NCBI RefSeq assembly: GCF_003815035.1
Contig: NZ_RKRK01000002.1
Span: 304,163 to 368,162 of the forward strand
Direction: 5' to 3'
Length of the DNA stretch: 64,000 bases
Origin: Abyssicoccus albus
Lineage (GTDB): Bacteria > Bacillota > Bacilli > Staphylococcales > Abyssicoccaceae
Shown: positions 28,709 through 36,091 of the stretch, one piece after another
Numbering within the stretch: position 1 is the first letter of the stretch
How the letters are laid out: each line of letters opens with the position of its first letter
Made by a program: the position numbers and the translations under genes
Notes under the pieces: generated by a model
What the model was told of the DNA's origin: nothing
Databases searched by the model: none
What the model saw: only the letters and a program-made list of their open reading frames with translations

Positions 28709-30067
28709 TCATGCGATATTTTGAGCATTCAGTTGTGCATTGATACGGTCGGCGGCGAGTTTGGATGCATTATAAATCAGAGCGACTGTATCAAAATGGA
28801 CTTTCGCCCGTTGACCTGTGCGATATCTGACGTTATTAAGCTGGAAATATTCTTTGAGATACGCATTGACCCGTTCAACAGAGGTGCGGCGTTTAAAAAT
28901 CGTTTTCCATGCTTTGGAGCCTCTGGCCGGGGTGGTGTACCGCCTGAGATCTTTGGTGATTTTGATCTTCCATACCTTTTGACAGACACCTTCATTCACT
29001 AGTGGACAGTCTTTACATTCTTTCGGCTGTGTATATTTTAAGGTCTCATACTGTGTGTCAAAGCTGTCATAACGATAGGCATGTTCACGCACACAGGTCG
29101 GTGCAAAATGCTGATTGAAACCATCGGGTTCAGGCTCATTCCGTCGATTGTAGGCAATCACAGACTGCTGACCCATCTGATGGACTTGGGTGTAAATCGG
29201 TGTATAGTCATAACCGGCATCCATGGTCTGGTAGCGCAGATTTGGTAATGACAATCGTTCCTCTAAGCCTTTGAGTAACGGGATGGCGGCTTTCCCGTCG
29301 TTTAACTGCCCTCCGGAAAAAAGGGACTGTAAAATATACTGACTGGCTGCACCGACCGCCAAATGCGCTTTGTAGCCATACCAGAACACATTTTTGCCTT
29401 CTGAATTTTTCTTGATGCCCCATTTTGGATCTTGGGGCACATCATCACGTAAGTCTCCCAAAGGGGCATCGAGTTGGGCAGCGATGGGTTTTTCATACAG
29501 CGGCAGGTTGGCAGCTTTTTCAGCTTCCGCTTTCAGCCATTGGTCCCGTTCATCTTTCGATTTACGCCCGCGTTTCTTAGGGGCTGGCTTCGGTTTGGTT
29601 GCCTTCTCAGTGGGTGCCTGATCTCGCGCTTCCACGTGTGTCGCATCGATGGCGACCGTACCATCTGAGATAAATCCTTCATCGGTCGCTTGACGAATGA
29701 CAGATGCCTGGGCCTGTTCCAAAATATCGGTGTCACTCAATTTCGTCGTCAAACGAGAAAATGTGGCTTCGGACGGGACCGGGTCATCGACACGGAATCC
29801 ACAATCCATTCTAAACGCAATATCATTTTTCAACCGGCGCACCAGGTCTTTGATGGTCGGGATGCGTTCGACAAAACGGATCAAATACGCCGTAATCGTG
29901 GCCGGATGGTTCACGGATTCCGGTGCACCAAACCGGGATTGCTTCATCACGGCATGATAAATCATATCCAAATCAATGCCGGCAATGATGGCGGCATACT
30001 TTTGGGTGGGTGCCATGTCATATAATTCTTGAATGCTAAAAAAGCTTTCTTGTCGTATAATGGTCAT
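28709..30067 (-). CDS. IS1182-family transposase (DDE)
   Basis: The 452-residue protein has the IS1182-type N-terminal DUF772 domain (SVNHPATITAYLIRFVERIPTIKDLVRRLKND in part), a DDE catalytic core with aspartates in VAIDATHVEARD and TMDAGYDYTP and the glutamate in RTSVERVNAYLKEYF, a Lys/Pro-rich insert after the first D, and a cysteine cluster KECKDCPLVNEGVC. It appears intact. I choose ATG at 30067, 8 nt after AAGGAG; that Shine-Dalgarno lies in the palindrome AAGGAGTGCTCCTT, which could hide it in a hairpin. Confidence 0.93.
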   Translation of the reverse strand: MTIIRQESFFSIQELYDMAPTQKYAAIIAGIDLDMIYHAVMKQSRFGAPESVNHPATITAYLIRFVERIPTIKDLVRRLKNDIAFRMDCGFRVDDPVPSEATFSRLTTKLSDTDILEQAQASVIRQATDEGFISDGTVAIDATHVEARDQAPTEKATKPKPAPKKRGRKSKDERDQWLKAEAEKAANLPLYEKPIAAQLDAPLGDLRDDVPQDPKWGIKKNSEGKNVFWYGYKAHLAVGAASQYILQSLFSGGQLNDGKAAIPLLKGLEERLSLPNLRYQTMDAGYDYTPIYTQVHQMGQQSVIAYNRRNEPEPDGFNQHFAPTCVREHAYRYDSFDTQYETLKYTQPKECKDCPLVNEGVCQKVWKIKITKDLRRYTTPARGSKAWKTIFKRRTSVERVNAYLKEYFQLNNVRYRTGQRAKVHFDTVALIYNASKLAADRINAQLNAQNIA

Positions 30068-30198
30068 AAGGAGCACTCCTTCAGTCTTTTTATGGTTCTT
30101 TAGACAATGACCATTATACAGGATTTGGGGAGGTGCTCCCTTTTTTATATTTTGTACCCCTTGCGGCACAAGGGCTGAGAATTATGAAATTGATTCAA

Positions 30199-30217
30199 GT
30201 ATAAGTTTTATTTATAC
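30199..30217. promoter_or_regulatory. LysR-type operator (ATAA-N7-TTAT) beside the IS end
   Basis: GTATAAGTTTTATTTATAC has perfect 6-bp arms around 7 nt and contains the T-N11-A LysR box. It lies 17 bp before the ATG of the chimeric gene whose first codons are LysR-like, so it is probably the autoregulatory site of the lost regulator. Confidence 0.55.
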
Positions 30218-30233
30218 AAATGAGGTGAGAATT

Positions 30234-30953
30234 ATGGACATCAAACAATTACGCTACTTTGACGCAATCGTAAAGCACGGGAAAATAAGCTGGGCAGCCA
30301 ACGCATTCTACTTTGTGGAAAATCGGATTAAACAGCCGTTTATCGACTTTTCCATATTTTCCAATAAAGCATATATCGGAACTGTCATCGCAAACTTTCT
30401 GATGAATACGACAGTCGGTTCCATTGCGCTGTTCAACATCTACACGCAGTCTGAACTTGATTTGACACCGTTCGAGGCCGGTCTGATCACACTGCCATAT
30501 GTCGTGTTGATACTGTTTACAATCCGTGTCGGCGAGAAGAGCATTGAGAAATACGGCCCCAAACGTGCGATTGTCATTTCACCTGTAATACTTGCAGTGG
30601 GTGTCTTGCTGTTATCATTGACTTTCCTCGGGGACACAGCATACATCATCAGCTCTCTGATCGGATTCGCATTATTCGGCATCGGAATCGGTTTTTTTGC
30701 GACACCGGCGCTGGATACCGCAGTGTCTACAACACCGCCTGAAAAAGTCGGCGTGGCATCTGCGATATTCAAGATGGCATCCACATTGGGTGCGGCGTTC
30801 GGTCTTGCAATCATCATTTCATTGTACACGGCACTAGACGGTCCGATGTCGATTGCGGGAGCCGCGATGGTTGCGTTCGGTCTGAACGTCCTTGCCATCA
30901 TCGTCGCCTTCCTATGTGCGAAGTTCGTCATACCGGACCGCGCGATGGAGTAA
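30234..30953 (+). pseudogene. Chimera: LysR-regulator N-terminus fused to C-terminal half of an MFS exporter
   Basis: The open 239-residue frame starts with a LysR helix-turn-helix beginning (MDIKQLRYFDAIVKHGKISWAA) that stops after about 25 residues, then continues without a stop into the C-terminal half of a 14-helix DHA2-type drug exporter (from about FVENRIKQPFIDFSIFSNKAY, with FGIGIGFFATPALDTAVSTTPPEKVG). Neither part is complete. The junction is near 30300-30312. GAGGTGAG gives a good start at 30234, so the fusion may be translated, but I expect no LysR function and no complete transporter. A terminator follows at 30967. Confidence 0.8.
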
Positions 30954-30966
30954 ACGTATATATCAA

Positions 30967-30996
30967 AATCCTTCTTTAACCGGAAGGATTTTTTAT
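30967..30996 (+). terminator. Terminator after the chimeric gene
   Basis: AATCCTTC and GAAGGATT arms with an 8-nt loop, followed by TTTTTA. Confidence 0.8.
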
Positions 30997-31039
30997 TGTC
31001 GGAAATAAAAGAACATGTTATACTACCTACCGATAGGTA
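30996..31039 (+). promoter_or_regulatory. Promoter with TetR-type operator of the MFS-tetR operon
   Basis: TTGTCG (30996-31001), 17-nt spacer and TATACT (31019-31024) form the promoter. The inverted repeat TACCTACCGATAGGTA (6-bp arms, 31024-31039) overlaps the -10 and start site, the expected operator place for the TetR regulator encoded second in the operon. Confidence 0.65.
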
Positions 31040-31064
31040 ACTAAATTGAAAGAGGAAAAAAATT

Positions 31065-32282
31065 ATGACTGAACAACACACTTCAATATTTAAAAATAAA
31101 ACATACATGCTGCTGCTCCTTGCCGGGATATTCGCGGTGACGGGATTCAGCATGTTCCTGACCACGACGTCCTGGTACGTCATCAGAACACTCGGCATGC
31201 CGGAGATGCTCGGGCTGGTACTGATTGTGGTCACTGTACCCAGGCTTGTGATGATGATCTACGGCGGCGTGCTTGCAGATAATTATAAAAAATCGACGAT
31301 CATGTTCGGTACGAACATTACCCAGGCAGTGCTGCTTGCGCTCATTACGATATTCATATTCACCGATATCATGACGCTCGGCTGGTTCCTGGTACTCGCA
31401 GGGCTGTTCGGTATGCTCGATGCATTTTTCGGACCGGCGAGTACATCGATGATTCCGAAAATTGTCGAACGAAGACAGCTGCAGAAGGCGAATGCCTATT
31501 TCCAGGGCGTGGATCAGATTTCATTTCTACTCGGACCCATGCTTGCAGGCGTGATCATGGAATTCGGTTCCGTGACGATGAGTTTTATGGTCGGCTTCAT
31601 ACTGGTCATCCTGTCTGCGGTCTTCGTTTTCCCGCCGCTCATCAAGGAAGGGCCGGTTGAAAATACGGTCAAACAGACGCCGCTGCAGAATTTCACAGAA
31701 GGCTTCAACTACGTCAGGAAATCCAACTTTCTGATCATCGGCATCATCGTGCTCGTGACACTGAACTTTTTCGTCTTCGGCACACTGCACATTGCGGTAC
31801 CGTTTTTAACGGACCTGTACGGTGGGACGCCGATCAATTTAAGTATCATGGAAATGAGTCTGAGTCTCGGCATGCTGATTGGAACAGTCGTGCTCGGCAG
31901 CTATTACATTAAAAGAAAAGGGGCAGTGGCGATATACGGACTGCTTGTTACGCTGATCATCTATATCGTCTTCAGCTTTGTAGAAAGTCTGTCAGTGCTC
32001 CCGGTACTGCTGTTCTTCATCGGACTCGCGATGTCGTTCGTCTTCATCCCGTTCTTCACCGCAACACAGGAGATAACAGAAAACAGAATGATGGGCCGGG
32101 TCATGAGCCTGATATTTTTAGCTATGAACGGCTTCGATCCGATCGCCTATGCCATTGTCGGCATACTGACATCCATCGGCATTTCCATTCAGCTTGTACT
32201 GCTCGGCTTCGGAATTATCGGACTGATCATCACTTTGACCGTCCTGATCAAAGCAAAAGAATTCAGAAAACTGGAGACGTAA
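31065..32282 (+). CDS. MFS exporter (DHA3/MFS_3 type)
   Basis: The 405-residue protein has 12 predicted membrane helices and MFS motif A as YGGVLADNYKKSTIM (about 66-80); the second half starts near FLIIGIIVLVTLNFFVFG. It resembles the MFS_3/DHA3 group that includes macrolide-type and enterobactin-type exporters; the substrate cannot be predicted. Base composition is clearly GC-richer than the core genes, and it lies within the IS-flanked island. It is first in an operon with a TetR regulator 12 bp downstream, suggesting inducible efflux. Confidence 0.88.
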   Translation: MTEQHTSIFKNKTYMLLLLAGIFAVTGFSMFLTTTSWYVIRTLGMPEMLGLVLIVVTVPRLVMMIYGGVLADNYKKSTIMFGTNITQAVLLALITIFIFTDIMTLGWFLVLAGLFGMLDAFFGPASTSMIPKIVERRQLQKANAYFQGVDQISFLLGPMLAGVIMEFGSVTMSFMVGFILVILSAVFVFPPLIKEGPVENTVKQTPLQNFTEGFNYVRKSNFLIIGIIVLVTLNFFVFGTLHIAVPFLTDLYGGTPINLSIMEMSLSLGMLIGTVVLGSYYIKRKGAVAIYGLLVTLIIYIVFSFVESLSVLPVLLFFIGLAMSFVFIPFFTATQEITENRMMGRVMSLIFLAMNGFDPIAYAIVGILTSIGISIQLVLLGFGIIGLIITLTVLIKAKEFRKLET

Positions 32283-32294
32283 GGAGAGAACGTA

Positions 32295-32876
32295 TTGAGT
32301 ACGAAAGAGAAAATATTAAATGTGAGTAAATTACAGTTTGCAGCGTACGGATATGAAGCGACGACGATGTCCATGATTGCAGAAGAAGTCGGCATCAAGA
32401 AGCCGTCCCTGTACTCCCACTACTCCAGCAAGGCAGCCATCTTCAAAGACGTGCTGGACGCAGAGTTTGATGAGTACCTGTCATTTGTCAAAGAGATTTT
32501 AAACAATAAAAACCAGTCCGCCGTCGAGAAGCTCTCTGCACTTTACGTCGCACATCTGCCAGGGGCGGGGGAAGATGACGCGGACAATGACTTTTATTAC
32601 CGTTTCGTAAAACATCAGCCGGCCGGACTGGAAGAATACACTTTAGGCAAGTACAGGGAATCGGAAAAGAAGCAGTTTGAAATTTTTAACGATGTGGTAA
32701 ATGACGGGAAGGCGGAAGGGGAGATAGACTCTTCGCTATCCAGCCTGCAGATCTATGAAACATACTTCCTGATCATAGACGGCATCGACTCGATGAGGGG
32801 GTTATACGACCTTGAATATATCCGGAAAAGCAGTGAAAATGTCTGGCAAGTTTTCTACCGGGGAATAAAACCTTAA
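32295..32876 (+). CDS. TetR/AcrR-family regulator
   Basis: The 193-residue protein has a TetR N-terminal helix-turn-helix (about 8-52, AAYGYEATTMSMIAEEVGIKKPSLYSHYSSKAAIF in part) and a C-terminal ligand-binding region ending IRKSSENVWQVFYRG. TTG start at 32295 follows AAGGAGAG. It should repress its own operon through the palindrome at 31024-31039 and respond to a substrate of the MFS exporter; both points are inference from arrangement. Confidence 0.9.
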   Translation: MSTKEKILNVSKLQFAAYGYEATTMSMIAEEVGIKKPSLYSHYSSKAAIFKDVLDAEFDEYLSFVKEILNNKNQSAVEKLSALYVAHLPGAGEDDADNDFYYRFVKHQPAGLEEYTLGKYRESEKKQFEIFNDVVNDGKAEGEIDSSLSSLQIYETYFLIIDGIDSMRGLYDLEYIRKSSENVWQVFYRGIKP

Positions 32877-32917
32877 ATCAGTTATAATGGGGTCAACATG
32901 TCATTAGGAGGCGCAAG

Positions 32918-33325
32918 ATGAATTCGATTACGTTAATGGATGCATATGCGATAGAGAATTTAAGAAGTTACGGTTACAGTAACGATGAAATTCTATCGAA
33001 AGTGAAAGAGAAAGACATTGAAGAATTTAAAAAAGTGAAAGAAAACCTGGATTTCAGTCTGCTGATCGATATGGATGAGTCCGTCGGGCTTCAGACGTTG
33101 CTTGAAGACGGATACAAAGTTAAGTTTTTAACTTTCAACGGACTGAAAAACTTGATCAAACTGAAATTCGGTAAAATTGCCGAAGAAGACTATCAGGTGG
33201 ATGAATTTACATTATCCGGTCTGAAGCTGGATGACAGTCATGCGTTAGATCTGGGTAATGCATTGTCATCAAACTGGCAAATGATTGAGGAAGATGACGG
33301 TTATAAAGTACAACCTGTAAAGTAA
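32918..33325 (+). CDS. Hypothetical soluble protein
   Basis: The 135-residue acidic protein has no membrane segment or signal peptide. It has a charged helical N-terminus (RSYGYSNDEILSKVKEKDIEEFKKVKEN in part) and a beta-rich C-terminal half. A GGAGG site supports translation. I do not recognise a family. It lies 41 bp after tetR and 23 bp before the oxidoreductase gene, so it may belong to the same transcript; the island context gives no function. Confidence 0.7.
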   Translation: MNSITLMDAYAIENLRSYGYSNDEILSKVKEKDIEEFKKVKENLDFSLLIDMDESVGLQTLLEDGYKVKFLTFNGLKNLIKLKFGKIAEEDYQVDEFTLSGLKLDDSHALDLGNALSSNWQMIEEDDGYKVQPVK

Positions 33326-33348
33326 TTAATTTCTGGGAGGTTTATTTC

Positions 33349-34347
33349 ATGAAAGCAGTATATCATCAGGGTGAACAGAGTTTAAAAGGCGTGAAATATG
33401 GCGAGGTTGAAATTGACGAATTAAAAGATACAGATGTAAAAGTGAAGTTGAAGACGGCAGGTCTGAATCACAGGGATTTATTCATCCCGGGCCGTCACAA
33501 TGAAAATGACTCATCACTCGTGCTCGGCTCAGACGGTGCGGGCGTTGTTGAAGAAGTCGGCAGCGGTGTGGACAATGTCAAAGTGGGCGACGAAGTCATC
33601 ATCAACCCGGCGCTCGGCTGGAAAGAAAATGACGTGGCACCGCCGGAAGGCTTTGAAATTGTCGGATTCCCGTTCAATGGTACTTTTTCTGAATATATTG
33701 TACTGCCGGGAGAAAATGTTCTGCCGAAACCGGGACATTTGAACTGGCAAGAAGCGGGTGTGCTGGCATTGTCAGCGATGACAGCCTACCGCGCTTTATT
33801 TACAAGAGCGAAAGTGAAGGAAGGCATGACCGTATTGATCCCCGGCGCGACCGGCGGCGCAGGTACATTCCTGCTGCAGTTTGCGAAAGCTGCGGGCGCT
33901 GAAGTGTTTGTAACTTCGCGAGATGATTCAAAAATGGATACTTTACATGAGCTCGGTGCAGATAAAGTAATGCACAGCGAATCTGACTGGGACGGAGTGG
34001 AAGAAGGACTGGACGGTGAGAAGGTCGATGTTGTTATCGAGAGTGTCGGTGCAGCAACATTTAACAAGTCCGTCGACCAGCTGAAACGCGGCGGCACACT
34101 CGTTGCATTCGGCGCATCTGCTGGAGACACGGTTGACTTCAATCTGCGAAAATTCTTCTACGGCCAGTACAACCTGTTAGGATCAACGATGGCGAGTACA
34201 GAAGAGCTTGAGGAAATGCTCAAATTTATCGAGAAGCATAATATCAAGCCGGTCATGGATGAAAGCTATCCACTCGATAAATTCGAAGCGGCATTCGACA
34301 GACTCGACAAAGCGGACATGATGGGTAAAATCGTCTTTACAATATAG
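33349..34347 (+). CDS. Zinc-type alcohol dehydrogenase / quinone oxidoreductase family protein
   Basis: The 332-residue medium-chain reductase has the N-terminal GroES-like domain (GLNHRDLFIPGRH, GSDGAGVVEEVGSGVDNVKVGDEV) and a Rossmann domain with IPGATGGAGTFLLQFAKAAGAE in part (NADPH loop GGAG). The structural-zinc cysteines are absent, so it is probably a zinc-independent NADPH quinone or enoyl reductase. The substrate is unknown. GGGAGG precedes the ATG. Codon use is GC-rich as in the rest of the island. Confidence 0.88.
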   Translation: MKAVYHQGEQSLKGVKYGEVEIDELKDTDVKVKLKTAGLNHRDLFIPGRHNENDSSLVLGSDGAGVVEEVGSGVDNVKVGDEVIINPALGWKENDVAPPEGFEIVGFPFNGTFSEYIVLPGENVLPKPGHLNWQEAGVLALSAMTAYRALFTRAKVKEGMTVLIPGATGGAGTFLLQFAKAAGAEVFVTSRDDSKMDTLHELGADKVMHSESDWDGVEEGLDGEKVDVVIESVGAATFNKSVDQLKRGGTLVAFGASAGDTVDFNLRKFFYGQYNLLGSTMASTEELEEMLKFIEKHNIKPVMDESYPLDKFEAAFDRLDKADMMGKIVFTI

Positions 34348-34361
34348 AATTTATTTTGGAG

Positions 34362-34407
34362 CAGGAGCCGGGTTCCCTTTGATGGGGGATGAGGGCTCCT
34401 GTTTTTT
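34362..34407 (+). terminator. Terminator after the oxidoreductase gene
   Basis: CAGGAGCC (34362-34369) pairs with GGGCTCCTG (34393-34401) and is followed by six T. Confidence 0.85.
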
Positions 34408-34423
34408 GTTATTTGGATGTTTG

Positions 34424-34664
34424 CCGTTTAGATAAGATGAAAAACTGCTGCATCTAAACGGAAACATGGTCGAAACGTTTAGATAGAATAAAAATCCAAC
34501 CCATCTAAACACCAGGAGACTTCAAACGTTCAGTTAGCATCATAATCTCTGCCATCTAAACGCCAGGAGACTTCAAACGTTTAGTCAGCATCATAATCTC
34601 TGCCATCTAAACGCCTACAGTCATTCTCCGTTTAATTAACATGAAAAATCATCCTATCTAAACG
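34424..34664. repeat. Hairpin-repeat array, family A (five units)
   Basis: Five 35-38-nt units each begin CGTTTAGAT-like and end ATCTAAACG: 34424-34461 (perfect 10-bp arms), 34476-34510, 34527-34562, 34578-34613 and 34628-34664. Units three and four are part of a 51-bp tandem duplication. The right arm is nearly constant while left arms carry substitutions. The array fills part of the 468-bp gap between convergent genes. See the family B entry for the shared loop. Confidence 0.85.
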
Positions 34665-34668
34665 CAAT

Positions 34669-34808
34669 CTGCTCACCTGACTCACAATATCATCCCAAGT
34701 GAGCAGGCAGGAACAAAATCTGCTCACCTGGCACAGAAAATCATCTTAAGTAAGCAGTCCACAACAAAAACTGCTCACTCAGCTTGGAATTTAAAGCCGA
34801 ATGAGCAG
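34669..34808. repeat. Hairpin-repeat array, family B (three units)
   Basis: Three units of exactly 38 nt at 34669-34706, 34720-34757 and 34771-34808 begin CTGCTCAC and end GTGAGCAG or a variant (AAGCAG, ATGAGCAG). Arms are about 8-11 bp. The loops of two units (CAATATCATC and GAAAATCATC) resemble loops in family A (AAAAATCATCC in the last A unit), although the stems are unrelated. Confidence 0.85.
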
Positions 34809-34815
34809 CATTATA

Positions 34816-35505
34816 TTATTTCTCACGAATTTCCAATGAATATTTCAACTGGGATAATATCAGTATGACGCCGATTAAAATTATGGAGAATATTTGTGAT
34901 TCGCCGGTAATTATCGAGTAGAAGATTAAAATCACTATCCCCATAAATAATCCCACCTGAACGAAATTATGGGTTTTATATAATCCGTTCAGCATGATGT
35001 GGCGTTCGCCTTCGTCACTTGATGCAAGCAATTTTTCAGCATATTTCTTATCTCCCACTTTAGGTAAATCTCTATCCGGATATAATTGTTCTATAAGGCT
35101 TGCCTGTGTAATTGTCAAGTACAGCACAACCAGATATGTGACACCTGAAATAAGAATTAACATAAAATGATATTCAATGATCATAAATATGGCAAGGGAC
35201 ATTACCGACATCATCATCGCCATCGTATTGACGACTTGTAAATCATTGTACTTGTTGTAGCGGTAAATGTCGTAGGCATCCATGTCCATGTATTTCGTAT
35301 AGTCACCCGAAACTGTTTTGAGCTGTCTGTATAAATATATGCTGACAACTGCCAGTACGATTGAAACAGTTAACAAAATCATACCGATCCAGTAGTAGAT
35401 GCTGTCCATATTGATATCGCTTGTTCCTGTAGCTATGATGCTGAGCATCAACCCCGCAATCGCCCCGAGGAATAAATACATCAGTAATCTTAATATCCGT
35501 TTCAT
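34816..35505 (-). CDS. DUF3169-family membrane protein
   Basis: The 229-residue protein has about six predicted membrane helices (for example LLMYLFLGAIAGLMLSII, WIGMILLTVSIVLAVVSIYLY, VGLFMGIVILIFYSIITG) and a polar middle stretch (YPDRDLPKVGDKKYAEKLLASSDEGE), matching the DUF3169 pattern. Function is unknown. I start it at 35505 behind GGAGGAG, which lies in the last codons of the XRE regulator gene; a start 13 codons earlier would overlap that gene. Such proteins are commonly paired with a small XRE regulator, as here. Confidence 0.8.
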   Translation of the reverse strand: MKRILRLLMYLFLGAIAGLMLSIIATGTSDINMDSIYYWIGMILLTVSIVLAVVSIYLYRQLKTVSGDYTKYMDMDAYDIYRYNKYNDLQVVNTMAMMMSVMSLAIFMIIEYHFMLILISGVTYLVVLYLTITQASLIEQLYPDRDLPKVGDKKYAEKLLASSDEGERHIMLNGLYKTHNFVQVGLFMGIVILIFYSIITGESQIFSIILIGVILILSQLKYSLEIREK

Positions 35506-35506
35506 T

Positions 35507-35710
35507 TTATAGCTCCTCCTCTTCGAAAATAAAAATCTCTTCAATCGGTTCGTCGAAAATTTTCGCTAAGCGTTTTGCTATCAGTAAAGATGGGATATAA
35601 TCCTCACGTTCGATCAGGCTGATCGTCTGTCTGGAAACTTTCGCAAGTTTTGCGAGCTCTGTCTGGTTGAGCCGCTCTCTTGCACGGAGTTCCCTTAACC
35701 TAGTTTTCAT
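35507..35710 (-). CDS. XRE-family transcriptional regulator
   Basis: The 67-residue protein is a single helix-turn-helix domain: LRELRARERLNQTELAKLAKVSRQTISLIE (in part) followed by IPSLLIAKRLAKIFDEPIEEIF, the compact YozG/Cro type. I choose ATG at 35710, after AAGGATGAT; its first codons overlap the end of the truncated membrane-protein gene and its end meets the DUF3169 ribosome-binding site, so the three were one tightly coupled operon. It likely regulates that operon. Confidence 0.88.
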   Translation of the reverse strand: MKTRLRELRARERLNQTELAKLAKVSRQTISLIEREDYIPSLLIAKRLAKIFDEPIEEIFIFEEEEL

Positions 35711-35879
35711 GATAATCATCCTTTGCAGGTTCAATTTTTTTCAGTCCAAGAATGAACGCCACAATGGAACCAATCCACAGCAGTGGCGCATCTGCAACGA
35801 GGGGAATGATGATCAGGGCGGCTGCCATGTCATATAATTCTTGAATGCTAAAAAAGCTTTCTTGTCGTATAATGGTCAT
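35700..35879 (-). pseudogene. Fusion of transposase N-terminus with the tail of a truncated membrane protein
   Basis: From the IS remnant, the transposase start (ATG at 35879) runs 19 codons and then, at base 35822, joins in frame to about 40 codons of a membrane-protein C-terminus (residues such as LIIIPLVADAPLLWIGSIVAFILGL, ending KDDYHEN). The 5' part of that gene is lost. Stop TAG lies inside the start of the XRE gene. The IS promoter TATAAT (35930-35925) and Shine-Dalgarno are intact, so the fusion and the two genes behind it may be expressed from the IS. Confidence 0.8.
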
Positions 35880-36009
35880 AAGGAGCACTCCTTCAGTCTT
35901 TTTATGGTTCTTTAGACAATGACCATTATACAGGATTTGGGGAGGTGCTCCCTTTTTTATATTTTGTACCCCTTGCGGCACAAGGGCTGAGAATTATGAA
36001 ATTGATTCA
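35823..36009 (-). mobile_element. 187-bp right-end remnant of the same IS1182-family element
   Basis: The segment is base-for-base identical to 30011-30197 and lies in the same orientation. It keeps the terminal inverted repeat, promoter, ribosome-binding site and first 19 codons of the transposase; everything beyond is gone. It forms the pepQ-side border of the island. Confidence 0.95.
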
Positions 36010-36023
36010 TGTAATATTAAATA

Positions 36024-36063
36024 AAAGCAGTAATACAGGATTTAGTCCCTGCATTACTGCTTT
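36024..36063. terminator. Terminator of pepQ
   Basis: AAAGCAGTAATaCAGG and CCTGcATTACTGCTTT form a long stem with one internal mismatch and a 9-nt loop. Confidence 0.85.
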
Positions 36064-36091
36064 CGTTAAATTATTATTTTAAAGATTAAGA

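Larger units (their letters stand above)
28631..30197 (-). mobile_element. Complete IS1182-family insertion sequence
   Basis: The terminal inverted repeat TGAATCAATTTCATAATT starts at 28631 and its complement ends at 30197, giving a 1567-bp element with one transposase on the minus strand. The right boundary is confirmed because an identical 187-bp copy of this end at 35823-36009 diverges at exactly the same base. The element is GC-richer than the host. A target duplication cannot be seen, since the two outer flanks (CTATATG and TGTAATA) do not match. Confidence 0.9.

Noticed and set aside
30440-31234. Long antisense frame (264 codons) opposite the chimeric gene and the MFS gene start
   Set aside because: It has no ribosome site, crosses a terminator and promoter of the other strand, and reads as a shadow of GC-rich membrane-protein codons.
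34424-34808. CRISPR array
   Set aside because: Units are palindromic with differing stems, spacing between units is short and unequal, there are no unique spacers of constant length, and no cas genes are nearby.
28631-36009. A new defence or biosynthetic gene cluster within the island
   Set aside because: Apart from the IS, the genes are an exporter, its regulator, a reductase, a short unknown protein and a DUF3169/XRE pair; none resembles nucleases, toxins, reverse transcriptases or biosynthetic core enzymes.
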